DNA of 55,359 nucleotides from an uncultured Lachnospiraceae bacterium (lineage in GTDB: Bacteria > Bacillota > Clostridia > Lachnospirales > Lachnospiraceae): contig CAMQTN010000011.1 in the NCBI GenBank assembly GCA_947037115.1, forward strand, positions 1 to 55,359, read 5' to 3'. The notes beneath the pieces were generated by a model. The model searched no databases, was not told where the DNA came from, and was given only the letters and a program-made list of their open reading frames with translations. Shown here in pieces: positions 42,095-50,959 of this stretch. Both the position numbers and the translations under genes were made by a program. Positions within the stretch are counted from its first letter, which is position 1, and each line of letters begins with the position of its first letter.

Positions 42095-43603
42095 TTATTC
42101 TTCCATCTGCACCAGCGGTCTTACCGCCTCATATACGCGGCTGTAGCGCGCAAACACCTGCATATATTTTGCATGCATTTCGGGGCGCGGTTCATAAGTA
42201 ACCGACTCCTCCACCATGTGCGCCGCCGCTTCCCTTAAATCCCGAAATACGCCGATGGCCACCCCTGTCAGCATGGCGCTTCCCACCGTTCCGGCATCCA
42301 CGGTCTTCAGGGCCGTGATCGGCAGATTGAGGACATCCGCCTTCATCTGCATCCAGACGGCAGACCGTGCCCCTCCTCCGGTGGCGTTCAGTTTTGCAAA
42401 GGAAATGCCGGAGCCCTGCAGCGCCCGGTAATTCAGATACATCTCATAGGCCACGCCTTCCATGCACCCACGGTAAATTTCTGCAACCGTAGTCGCCGTA
42501 GTGAGCCCCAGAACCGCACCCTTAGACCCGGTATCCATATAGGGTGTCGCCGCCCCGGCAAAATGCGGCAGCACCAGTAATCCGCTGGGTTTATCGTCCC
42601 TGTCCGCATAAGCCCTCTCCAGAAACGCATTGACAGATATCCCCTGTTCCCCGGCCTGCTCCGCCTCCTTCTTTGCCAGATGTTCCACACACCACTGGAT
42701 CAGCGCGCCTCCGGTATAAGAGAAAGCGTATGCCACATAAGTACCCGGAACCACATAGGGCACCACCGCAAAATATCCCTCATACATCCGGTCAATATCC
42801 GGCATCTTCTCATACACTGGCGTCAGGCACTCCACCGTCCCCGCGCCGTCCACCGCCACACTTTTGTCAAAGGCTCCTGCCCCCACAGCCGCAGCCACCT
42901 GATCGTGGCTGACTGATATGATCTTTGTCTGCTCCGGGAGCCCTGTCTTTTCCGCCGCCTGCGAAAGCAGCGTTCCGGCCACACTGCCGGCAGGCACACA
43001 GGAAGAGAGAAGCGCCCGGTCAATCCCGGCGGCGTCCAGCATCTCCTGGCTCCAGTCCAGACGCCGGATGTCAAACGCCATAGTTCTTGCCGCCAGGGAA
43101 TAATCGATCTGCGCTTTGCCCGTCAGGTGGAAAACCACATAGTCCTCCATCAGAAACAGGTGTCTTGCGGCCTGATAAATGTCCGGCCGGTGCTTTTTCA
43201 TCCACATAGCCTTGGAAATGCTGTACATCTCATGGGGCCGCACCCCCGTGATCCGGGCAATGTTCTTTTCTCCAAGCCGTTGTGCCAGCTCCCTGCACTC
43301 CTCGTTTCCTCTCGGATCCGTGTACAGCATGGCCGGGTGCAGGGGCGTTCCCTTCTCATCCGTCATAATGAACGTCTCCCCGAAACTGGTGACCCCGATT
43401 CCGGCAATATCGGGACAGGACGACGCCATCTCGCGGATCACCGCGTACACCCCCTCCATCACTGCCGAAACGTCGATCTCATGCCCGCCCACTGCCCGGC
43501 GCACCGGGTAGTCCCGGTAGGCTTTATTCAAATACCTGCCCTGCTCGTCAAACACCGTACACTTACAGCCTGTTGTCCCGATATCAAGCCCTGCGATTTT
43601 CAT
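42095..43603 (-). CDS. FGGY-family carbohydrate kinase
   Basis: 502 residues, two actin-like lobes: GLDIGTTGCKCTVFDEQG at the N-terminus, GIGVTSFGETFIM, MLYTDPRGNEECREL, the catalytic-base region SVSHDQVAAAVGAGAF, and the signature-like LNATGGGARSAVWMQMKADVLNLPI. The family phosphorylates xylulose, gluconate, ribulose, fuculose, erythritol and others; residues do not decide the substrate. Coupling to a fucose/arabinose-type isomerase suggests a ketopentose or deoxy-ketohexose. GGGAGG stands six bases before ATG; 24 bases after the isomerase. Confidence 0.93.
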   Translation of the reverse strand: MKIAGLDIGTTGCKCTVFDEQGRYLNKAYRDYPVRRAVGGHEIDVSAVMEGVYAVIREMASSCPDIAGIGVTSFGETFIMTDEKGTPLHPAMLYTDPRGNEECRELAQRLGEKNIARITGVRPHEMYSISKAMWMKKHRPDIYQAARHLFLMEDYVVFHLTGKAQIDYSLAARTMAFDIRRLDWSQEMLDAAGIDRALLSSCVPAGSVAGTLLSQAAEKTGLPEQTKIISVSHDQVAAAVGAGAFDKSVAVDGAGTVECLTPVYEKMPDIDRMYEGYFAVVPYVVPGTYVAYAFSYTGGALIQWCVEHLAKKEAEQAGEQGISVNAFLERAYADRDDKPSGLLVLPHFAGAATPYMDTGSKGAVLGLTTATTVAEIYRGCMEGVAYEMYLNYRALQGSGISFAKLNATGGGARSAVWMQMKADVLNLPITALKTVDAGTVGSAMLTGVAIGVFRDLREAAAHMVEESVTYEPRPEMHAKYMQVFARYSRVYEAVRPLVQMEE

Positions 43604-43627
43604 GGTAAACCTCCCGCCGCAATTTTC

Positions 43628-45031
43628 CTAATCAATCTCAACCCACTCATACCCCAGATAGGTAACGAACGCTTCCCTGAGAATTTCTTTCATGTGGCCT
43701 GCCCCTACCGAAGTATGATGCTTAAACCCGCCCCTTGCAAGTTTTATCATCTTCTCCTGCATATCCGGTATCTCGCAGACGCCGCCGCACCCGAAAAACG
43801 CCTCCTCAATGGGATCATCCGTAAACGCAGCCTCGCTGGCATATACAATGATCTTACCGTCCTTTGTCTGGCAGTTGGAAAGAGTCACCTTTCCCGGCCT
43901 GATCCGCCCCTCATTGGTGCCGCATCCCGAACCCGGATCAGTCTTGTCAAACATTTTATGGCTGGTCACCCTGCCCTGATCCGTCATAAGACTCTTAGGC
44001 ACCGGGCCGCAGTGGAACAGAATCACCTTGTTCTCATCGTCTCCATAATTGTTATTCCAGTCCAGCACTGTAGTGGGCGTCTCACTGGCAAGGGCCATGG
44101 CGCGCATGGTGACGGCGGAACACATATCGATCTCGCAGGAAGCGGTAATGCCGCGGTCATTCAGTTCCGACAGCAGTACGCAGGGACATACCCGCAGAAT
44201 CTCTTCCATCTCATTCCAGCAGCGCAGTGCAATGGCGTCCAGATGATAAGTCTCTATGTACTCGTCGATCACCACCGAAATTCTGGACAGCGTATTCTTT
44301 TTATCCTCCGGCACTCCCGTGAAATCGGAATAGGCCTCAAGCGCCGCCTTCTTTGCCAGCACCTTCCCGTCCGTATCAGAAAGCTTTCCGACCTTGAACA
44401 CCAGTTCGCTCAAATCAAAGGATTCCACGTTGATCCCGAACTTCTGCATGGCGATCTCATCAAACCGCACCGTCTTGAAAGCGGTCGTCCTTGCGCCGAT
44501 ACAGCCGATGTTACAGCGTTTCATCCCGTTTACCACACGGCAGACCGCCGCAAAGTCACGCAGATTCTGCGCAAAAGCCGCCGACAGGGGATGTACCACA
44601 TGGGGCTTCATAACGGTAAACGGCACCTGATACTGGGTAAACACATCCGTCACGGAAAACTTTCCGCAGAAAGCGTCCCTCCTGTGGGCAAAATCCATCT
44701 TGCCGATCTCATCCGGGTACGCCTGCATCAAAATCGGTACCCCCGCATCCTGCAATGCGGTGATCGCGCCGTTCTCGTCCGCAAAAATCGGCATGGAAAA
44801 AATCACCCCATCGTATTCCCCCTCATGGTCTTTGAGCCATTTTGCATACAAAAGCCCTTCGTCTCTTGTCTCAATGCCGCCGTATCTGGTGAGCGCCGCA
44901 TCCATGGTGATGTAGTCATAACCCGCGTCTGTCACGGCCTTTACCATATCTTCCCTTGCCTCGTAAATCAGTTCCCCAGGCATGAACCCTCTGTTGCAGA
45001 ATGCCAGTGCAAATGTCATCTTTTTTCCCAT
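43628..45031 (-). CDS. L-fucose/L-arabinose-isomerase-family protein
   Basis: 467 residues. The N-terminal half has the sugar-isomerase Rossmann-like pattern (MTFALAFCNRGFMPG, DGVIFSMPIFADENGAI), and the C-terminal half has the family core ALRCWNEMEEI, CEIDMCSAVTMRAMALA, DWNNNYG and the metal-site His residues in ILFHCGPVPKSLM and KHHTSVGAGHMKEI. It should interconvert an aldose and a ketose with Mn2+. Which sugar is unknown; FucI itself is longer (~590), so a distinct subfamily is likely. First gene of the isomerase-kinase operon, divergent from the PocR-AraC regulator. AAGGAG before ATG. Confidence 0.85.
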   Translation of the reverse strand: MGKKMTFALAFCNRGFMPGELIYEAREDMVKAVTDAGYDYITMDAALTRYGGIETRDEGLLYAKWLKDHEGEYDGVIFSMPIFADENGAITALQDAGVPILMQAYPDEIGKMDFAHRRDAFCGKFSVTDVFTQYQVPFTVMKPHVVHPLSAAFAQNLRDFAAVCRVVNGMKRCNIGCIGARTTAFKTVRFDEIAMQKFGINVESFDLSELVFKVGKLSDTDGKVLAKKAALEAYSDFTGVPEDKKNTLSRISVVIDEYIETYHLDAIALRCWNEMEEILRVCPCVLLSELNDRGITASCEIDMCSAVTMRAMALASETPTTVLDWNNNYGDDENKVILFHCGPVPKSLMTDQGRVTSHKMFDKTDPGSGCGTNEGRIRPGKVTLSNCQTKDGKIIVYASEAAFTDDPIEEAFFGCGGVCEIPDMQEKMIKLARGGFKHHTSVGAGHMKEILREAFVTYLGYEWVEID

Positions 45032-45209
45032 AGCTGATCTCCTTTTTGTAATGTGGCTCCTTGTATACGTTTCCTGTCATCTTCCTGTGCTGCTCCATGT
45101 TACTTTCATTTTATTCGGAAAGGAACCCGCTTTATATAGATATTTGTTCTTTTTACTTTGATTTTGTTCGCAATCATGCTATTATTTTGGGTAGAAAGGA
45201 TGAATATCT

Positions 45210-46070
45210 ATGATTTCTAACTTCAATCTGGACGAACTCCATTCCCTGCTGATCGACTTTTATCATATAACCGGCATCCGGATCACCGTCTTTGACGATA
45301 CCTTCCATGAACTTGCCGCTTATCCGGAGCAGATTGCGGATGTCTGCCGGATTATCCGATCGGACCCAGAGGCCGCGGAAAGATGCCGTTACTGCGATGA
45401 GCAGGCCTGCAAAACTGCAGCAAAAAGCAGACGGCTTTATACCTATCAATGCCATGCGGGACTGACGGAAAGTATTGCCCCGATTATCGTTGGGAATATC
45501 GTGATCGGATATTTATTTTTCGGCCATGTCTTCGCCTATCCTTCCCATGAGGCAGGTTGGAACCAGATCCGGAAATGCTGTGAAAATTATTACATTGACA
45601 TGGAAGCTCTGAAATCGTCCGGCATGCGGCAGCCAATCATCACACAGGATTACATTTCCTCCGCCTCCCATATCATGCAGGCTGTCGCCGCCTATCTTTG
45701 TATGGACCGAATGGTCTCCCTTCACCGGCAGGCGCTTCCAGCGCAGATAGATGAATATATTCAGGCTCACTTCACGGAACATCTGGATGCCATGCAGCTT
45801 GCCAGGTATTTCGGAATCGGCAAAACGCAGCTCTATGAAATTGCCCGGCAAAGCTATGGCGTGGGAATTGCCACACATATCAGAAATCTCCGCATCGAGA
45901 AAGCCAAACGGCTGTTATCAGAACAGCCCTCGCTCTCTCTCGCGGAGATTTCGTCCGAATGTGGTTTTCATGATTACAATTATTTTATTACTGTTTTTAA
46001 GCGGGTTGTCGGCGTTCCGCCAAAAACCTATGCGAACCGGAAGCCGTTTCCTCAAAGAAACGCCGATTAA
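45210..46070 (+). CDS. PocR-domain AraC-family regulator
   Basis: 286 residues. The PocR sensory domain (about 8-170) binds small ligands: RITVFDDTFHELAAYPEQIADVC, the Cys cluster RCRYCDEQAC, and GYLFFGHVFA. The C-terminal AraC HTH pair (about 190-285) has ARYFGIGKTQLYEIARQSYGVG and LAEISSECGFHDYNYFITVFKRVVGVPPKTYA (in parts), including the usual FKRxxGxxP motif. It is divergent from the isomerase-kinase operon with 178 bases between; TTGATT-16-TATTAT serves it. It is most likely the activator of that operon. Confidence 0.9.
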   Translation: MISNFNLDELHSLLIDFYHITGIRITVFDDTFHELAAYPEQIADVCRIIRSDPEAAERCRYCDEQACKTAAKSRRLYTYQCHAGLTESIAPIIVGNIVIGYLFFGHVFAYPSHEAGWNQIRKCCENYYIDMEALKSSGMRQPIITQDYISSASHIMQAVAAYLCMDRMVSLHRQALPAQIDEYIQAHFTEHLDAMQLARYFGIGKTQLYEIARQSYGVGIATHIRNLRIEKAKRLLSEQPSLSLAEISSECGFHDYNYFITVFKRVVGVPPKTYANRKPFPQRNAD

Positions 46071-46085
46071 AATGTTTCCTCCGCA

Positions 46086-47552
46086 TTACCCGGCGGGCTG
46101 GCTCTTTCTTGCAGTACGGATAACCTGATCCACCGCCGCCTCCGCGTGTGTGGGTAAATTTTCGAGGGGCTGGTCATCTGCCCCGGATTCCGTTTCTCCC
46201 GTACCAGCGGCAAAGGTCTGTAGGGCATATCTTGCCAGCAATCCTGAAACCCGTCCCCGCTCTATGGAATCCTCCGTGCCAAAGACAATCACCACCAAAT
46301 CATGCTCTGCGGTTCCGTCGTCCGCAGTCAGGGATGTGACCAGACAGGCCCCTGCCCTGTTGGTGGTTCCTGTTTTCAGGCCTGTGACCTGAGGGAGGTT
46401 ACGCAGAAGAGGATTGGTATTTTTCACTTCAAAATCCAAAGATTCCAATGTTGCTTCCTCCATAGACGTGATGTCCTTAATCTGGGGGTATACCTTCAAA
46501 AGGTAGGATACCAGCCGGAACATATCCTCCGCGCTCATGCTGTTCTGACGCTTTGCAGGAATGAAATCCTCCCTGTAAAAAGGCAGCCCGTTGCTGTTGA
46601 AAAAAATCGCCTGGGAAAGTCCCAGTTCCTGCGCCTTCTGGTTCATCATCTGAGCGAAAGCCTCCTCCGAGCCGGCCACAGATTCCGCCAGACACAAGGC
46701 GCACTCGTTGCTGGAGGGCAGAAGGGCTCCCACCAAAAGCTCCTCTACGCTGATCTGCTCTCCGGCTTTCAGGGGAACCACCCCATCCCCCGATTCTGCC
46801 AGCGACTGCACTGCATCGGAGATCGTCACCTGCTCATCAAGGGAAAGCTGCCCCGCCGAAATAGCCTCCATGGTCAAAAGACAGGTCATGAGCTTGGACG
46901 TGCTGGCGATCGGAAAAGACACATCCGACTGATACCGATAATAGATTTCCCCGGTAGTGGCGTCTCCTACAAGCACACTGTTGACGCCGTAAAAATATCC
47001 GGCTTCCTCCAGAGAAGCAGGAGAGATATGGAAGGGCTCCTGCGTGTGAATCTGCAGGGAACCCGCCCCGGAAACGGCAATGTCCACATCCAGAATCATC
47101 GCCAAGTCCGCCGCCATCATAAAGCAGTCGTAGTCACCGGAAGGCATCTGCACAATCAATGTATAGTAATACACCGTTTCCCCGTTTACCTTGAATTCAT
47201 TTCTCCGCAAGGCAATATTCGGGTTTTTGCTGTCTTCCCACGGGGCGTTTTCCACGTCCAGGGGCGTATAATCATTCCCCGTATACAAAGAGACGGTGCT
47301 GCCCGTAATCTCCAGCGAGAAGGACTTCTCCGTATCCTTAAGAAGCATGGCTGTATCCCGCAGGGAGAGATAGGTATTGCCGCCGTATTCATAATCAAGC
47401 GTTTTCACCGTGCCTGCGCTGCCGATATCGGTCTGTACCTGACAGACTCCCGGGATTTCGAAACTTGCGTCCGCCCTGATTGGCAGAACGGAACAGATTA
47501 GAATGACAGACAATACGATGGAACATGTTCTGAACCGAATTGTTTTTTTCAT
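46086..47552 (-). CDS. D-alanyl-D-alanine carboxypeptidase (peptidase S11) with N-terminal stalk domain
   Basis: 488 residues, secreted: signal peptide at 1-29. Residues ~35-175 form a beta-rich domain (YLSLRDTAMLLKDTEKSF, YTLIVQMPSGDY) like copper-amine-oxidase N-terminal/stalk domains. The S11 penicillin-binding domain follows: SxxK as S217-T-S-K220, SSN, and KTGT in GLKTGTTNRAGAC. It trims the terminal D-Ala of peptidoglycan stem peptides. The C-terminus lacks a clear PBP5-type membrane anchor. It follows the membrane-anchored unknown gene by 16 bases, probably one operon. Confidence 0.92.
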   Translation of the reverse strand: MKKTIRFRTCSIVLSVILICSVLPIRADASFEIPGVCQVQTDIGSAGTVKTLDYEYGGNTYLSLRDTAMLLKDTEKSFSLEITGSTVSLYTGNDYTPLDVENAPWEDSKNPNIALRRNEFKVNGETVYYYTLIVQMPSGDYDCFMMAADLAMILDVDIAVSGAGSLQIHTQEPFHISPASLEEAGYFYGVNSVLVGDATTGEIYYRYQSDVSFPIASTSKLMTCLLTMEAISAGQLSLDEQVTISDAVQSLAESGDGVVPLKAGEQISVEELLVGALLPSSNECALCLAESVAGSEEAFAQMMNQKAQELGLSQAIFFNSNGLPFYREDFIPAKRQNSMSAEDMFRLVSYLLKVYPQIKDITSMEEATLESLDFEVKNTNPLLRNLPQVTGLKTGTTNRAGACLVTSLTADDGTAEHDLVVIVFGTEDSIERGRVSGLLARYALQTFAAGTGETESGADDQPLENLPTHAEAAVDQVIRTARKSQPAG

Positions 47553-47568
47553 GGCATCTTACTCCCGC

Positions 47569-48369
47569 TTAATTTGCTGCCTGTTGTAAAGTGTACATCA
47601 CAGGATAATCATCCGAGGAAAAACCGGCGGGAACAGATCCGATTTCCTCAGACAAAATCAGACTGGAATCTTTGCGGATATAGGATTCCACCCTTGTGGC
47701 AACAGCCCCGCCGTCTTCAAACTGTCTGGTCAGAATATCCGCCTCCGCTTCATAGGTGCCGCTGCCGTCATACTGCGCCTGCAAATCTTCCAGGGACGGT
47801 AACAGTTCCGGACCATAGGCCGTCAAATAGGCATCCGTTGACATCCCAAAGGTTTCGGTTACAAGCGCCTCGATGGCTTCCTCATCCATACTGCCCGTAT
47901 AACCCGCCATGCGAAGCCTTTCGGTCAAAAGCTCCTTAAATTCTTTTGCAAACGCCTCATAGGCCGTCTGCTTACAGGCTTCATAACTTTCCGGCACCAC
48001 ATTGCATTGGAAGGTTCCCGCCGAATGGCCGGTTGGTTCAAAGGTCAAATTGACCTGTATAGTCAAATTCGGCATATAAGACTTTATATCCTCCAATGAA
48101 ACGGAAACGCCTTCTATCTCCTGCAGCCAGCTAAAAGCCATGACGGCAGCCTGTTCCGTTACGTCCAGACTGGCAGTCCAATCCCCCGATAAGGGTTCGT
48201 CCGCCGATGCAAAAAAATGCAAATACGACAAGAAAGCGGTAGATATGCCCAAAGTTAGAATCAACAAAATAACTACCAGATTCCTTATGGTTCTTCCCAT
48301 CGTTCTTTTGGCAGTTCTTTTGGCAGTTTTTTTTGCCGTCTTTTTCATCGCTTTTTTATTCCTGCTCAT
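47569..48369 (-). CDS. Membrane-anchored extracytoplasmic protein of unknown function
   Basis: 266 residues. The N-terminus is strongly basic with a short repeat (KKTAKKTAKRTAKRT, from a TTTTGGCAG-type DNA repeat). One membrane span (about residues 28-50) comes next. The outer domain of ~210 residues is acidic and contains LDVTEQAAVMAFSWLQEIEGVSVSLEDIK and EAFAKEFKELLTERLRMAGYTGSMDEE. No family recognised. The fusion to a carboxypeptidase operon suggests a cell-envelope role. The basic repeat tract may vary in length among strains. Confidence 0.7.
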   Translation of the reverse strand: MSRNKKAMKKTAKKTAKRTAKRTMGRTIRNLVVILLILTLGISTAFLSYLHFFASADEPLSGDWTASLDVTEQAAVMAFSWLQEIEGVSVSLEDIKSYMPNLTIQVNLTFEPTGHSAGTFQCNVVPESYEACKQTAYEAFAKEFKELLTERLRMAGYTGSMDEEAIEALVTETFGMSTDAYLTAYGPELLPSLEDLQAQYDGSGTYEAEADILTRQFEDGGAVATRVESYIRKDSSLILSEEIGSVPAGFSSDDYPVMYTLQQAAN

Positions 48370-48402
48370 ACTGTTTGACCGTCCTCTTCTCTACTATATA
48401 AA

Positions 48403-48431
48403 AGTATATCACGGTATATGCATGCATTCAA
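48403..48431 (-). promoter_or_regulatory. Promoter of the membrane protein/carboxypeptidase operon
   Basis: TTGAAT (48431-48426), 17 bases, TATACT (48408-48403), about 34 bases before the start. Confidence 0.7.
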
Positions 48432-48486
48432 TCTCCACCCATTTTTCGGTTTTCTGATTTTCCAAGGAAACGCAGGCCAAAATATC

Positions 48487-48513
48487 AAAAAAAGAGACTT
48501 CACAGGAAGTCTC
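48487..48513 (-). terminator. Terminator of the histidine kinase gene, overlapping its stop codon
   Basis: GAGACTTC (48513-48506), loop CTGT, GAAGTCTC (48501-48494), then seven T. The TGA stop falls within the loop/stem, a compact arrangement. Confidence 0.85.
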
Positions 48514-50785
48514 CATTTAACGCACTATCCGGCTTTACGATATCACGCAAAAGCTCCAGCAGCTTTGGAACGTCGACAGGTTTTGCCAGATGACCATTCA
48601 TTCCGGCTTCCAGCGCTGCCTTTTTATCTTCGTCAAACGCATTGGCTGTCATGGCAACAATCGGTATACCGGCTATATCTGCATTTTCCATCGCCCGGAT
48701 CCGTCTGGTCGCTTCATATCCGTTCATAACCGGCATCTGAATATCCATCAGAATCAGGTCATACTGCCCAGGCTCCGCTTCCTGCATCCGCTCTACCGCA
48801 ACGGCGCCGTCATCTGCAACATCCACATCAAAACCGACTTCCTCAAGAATCGCCACCGCAATCTCCTGATTCAGTTCATTATCTTCCACCAGAAGAAGTT
48901 TCTTTCCATGGAAGGAAAATGATTCCTGAGAATCCTCCTCCAAATTTTCAACCGCAAACGGCGACTCCAATAATTCCCTGAGCTCCGATAAGAAGATCGG
49001 TTTGGAGCAAAAAGCCGTTACGCCTGCTTTTCTTGCCTCTTCTTCAATATCCGACCAATCATAGGCAGTCAGAATAATAATGGGAGTGTCTTCCCCGATC
49101 AGTCTTCTGATCCGCCTCACCACCTCAATTCCATTCATATCCGGCATGAGCCAGTCTATGATATATACGGCATACTCGTCATTCTGTTCCCCGGCAAGTT
49201 TTACCCGAAGCACCGCCTCCTTGCCGGATGTCGTCCAGTCCGGGCGCAGGCCGATGTCGGACAGCATTTTCGTCACGCTGGAACAGGTATTGAAATCATC
49301 GTCTACCACAAGCGCCCGAACCCCCTGCAGCTCCGGAATTGTTTCCTGTCTGGTTGGCCCGGAACAGGTTTTAAACTGAAGGGATACCGTAAACGTGGTT
49401 CCTTTTCCCACCTCGCTGTCCACCGCGACGGTACCGCCCATCATATCCACAATATTCCTGGTAATCGCCATGCCAAGCCCGGTCCCCTGTATTCCGCTGA
49501 CCGTACTTGTTCTCTCACGCTCGAAAGGATCAAAAACATGCTTTAAGAAATCCTGGCTCATTCCGATTCCCGTATCTTTTACCTGAAATTCATAAGCGGC
49601 ATAGCCTTCCTTCGCATTTTTCTTCTGGATAATCCGGACGCTTACCAGCCCGCCCGGTTTTGTAAACTTCATGGCATTGCTCAACAGATTCAGCAAAATC
49701 TGATTCAGCCTGAGTCTGTCGCACAAAATATGTTCGTTTACCACGTCCACCGTATCAATATAAAAATCCAGCTGCTTTGACATGATATCTGCCTGCACAA
49801 TGGTCTTTAAGTCATGCAGAATTTCCGGAAGCGAAGTCTCCTTTTCCTCAATTTTTACCTTTCCGCTCTCAATGCGGCTCATATCAAGTACATCGTTTAT
49901 CAGGCTCAGCAGATGATTGCTGGAGGTGGCAATTTTGGTCAGATAATCCCGTACCTGCTCCGTATTGTCGATATGCGCGGCAGCCAGCGACGTAAAGCCT
50001 ATGATGGCGTTCATGGGCGTCCGGATATCATGGGACATATTGTTGAGGAACGTGGTTTTCGCCCGGTTGGCATGCTGCGCCGCAGCCAGCGCGTCCTGAA
50101 GATCCGCCCTCTGTGCTTCCAGCTGCGCCTCCATCCTCTTCTCATCGTCAATATCGATAAAAAAACCTACAAAAGTGACCGGAGAGCCATCTGCCCTTCT
50201 GGACAGCCGGCCGGCTGCATGAAACCATCTCCATCCCGCATTTCTGGTGAGAAGTCGGTATTTCACATCATAGGTCTTTTGACCGGTGTAGTCATTAACC
50301 GTATCCCAGTATTCCTTCATCACATACTCTTTATCATCCCCGTGCAGCAGATCCGACCAGGACTCCAGCACGTTTGGAAAATCCGATTCATTCTTGTATC
50401 CCAGCATGCGGCGGAACGTATCTGTCCAGATACAGGAGGTTATCTCCCCGCGCTCGTCAAACTCCATACTCCAGGGACCGGAACCGAGAGCCGCCTGAAT
50501 ATTTTCCATCGCAGTCTTCTCCCGCTCAATCTGGGCAATCGCTGCCTGAAGCTGTTCCTTGTCTGCCTTCTCCTTGTCAAGAAGCATCTTTGCATTTTTT
50601 CTGGACTGCTGAACCAGTATCCCAAATACCAAAAGCATTGCGGCCGCCACGACGACCGCCAGACCTATGCCTGCTTTCGCACTTTCCATCACCCCTATGA
50701 CCGCAATAAGAAAAAACGCCACCAGCGCAATTTTTCCCCCTGTGATAAGGGCAGAGGCCTGCTTCTTCTGTTTTTCTGACTGCAT
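48500..50785 (-). CDS. Hybrid sensor histidine kinase with two receiver domains
   Basis: 761 residues. Two transmembrane helices (about 16-33 and 38-58) with almost no outer loop, a short coiled coil (64-95), a PAS domain (about 100-215), HisKA with the phospho-His252 in [17 protein letters not shown], a HATPase domain with [22 protein letters not shown] and [12 protein letters not shown], then REC1 ([11 protein letters not shown], phospho-Asp in [12 protein letters not shown]) and REC2 ([23 protein letters not shown]). The input is probably cytoplasmic or membrane-derived. It lacks an Hpt domain and no response regulator is adjacent, so phosphotransfer partners lie elsewhere. Confidence 0.95.
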   Translation of the reverse strand: MQSEKQKKQASALITGGKIALVAFFLIAVIGVMESAKAGIGLAVVVAAAMLLVFGILVQQSRKNAKMLLDKEKADKEQLQAAIAQIEREKTAMENIQAALGSGPWSMEFDERGEITSCIWTDTFRRMLGYKNESDFPNVLESWSDLLHGDDKEYVMKEYWDTVNDYTGQKTYDVKYRLLTRNAGWRWFHAAGRLSRRADGSPVTFVGFFIDIDDEKRMEAQLEAQRADLQDALAAAQHANRAKTTFLNNMSHDIRTPMNAIIGFTSLAAAHIDNTEQVRDYLTKIATSSNHLLSLINDVLDMSRIESGKVKIEEKETSLPEILHDLKTIVQADIMSKQLDFYIDTVDVVNEHILCDRLRLNQILLNLLSNAMKFTKPGGLVSVRIIQKKNAKEGYAAYEFQVKDTGIGMSQDFLKHVFDPFERERTSTVSGIQGTGLGMAITRNIVDMMGGTVAVDSEVGKGTTFTVSLQFKTCSGPTRQETIPELQGVRALVVDDDFNTCSSVTKMLSDIGLRPDWTTSGKEAVLRVKLAGEQNDEYAVYIIDWLMPDMNGIEVVRRIRRLIGEDTPIIILTAYDWSDIEEEARKAGVTAFCSKPIFLSELRELLESPFAVENLEEDSQESFSFHGKKLLLVEDNELNQEIAVAILEEVGFDVDVADDGAVAVERMQEAEPGQYDLILMDIQMPVMNGYEATRRIRAMENADIAGIPIVAMTANAFDEDKKAALEAGMNGHLAKPVDVPKLLELLRDIVKPDSALNGDFL

Positions 50786-50959
50786 CGTTTTCCTCCCCCT
50801 GTAATTGAAACCAGTCTCCCTGCCGGCGTTTCCGGATGGAAAACCATTGTATGGGGTGTCTCATCCGGGCGTCTGGGCACTGTTGATATTTTACCACGTC
50901 TATATGGATTTTTCTATTCCCAATTCAAAAACAGCGCAATCTTTGGAAAAAATAATATT

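Noticed and set aside
43127..45037. Plus-strand open frame of 636 codons
   Set aside because: It is antisense to the isomerase and kinase genes, which have clear family motifs, strong ribosome sites and matching operon structure. The composition (His/Arg/Leu-rich) is typical of a shadow frame in a G+C-rich gene.
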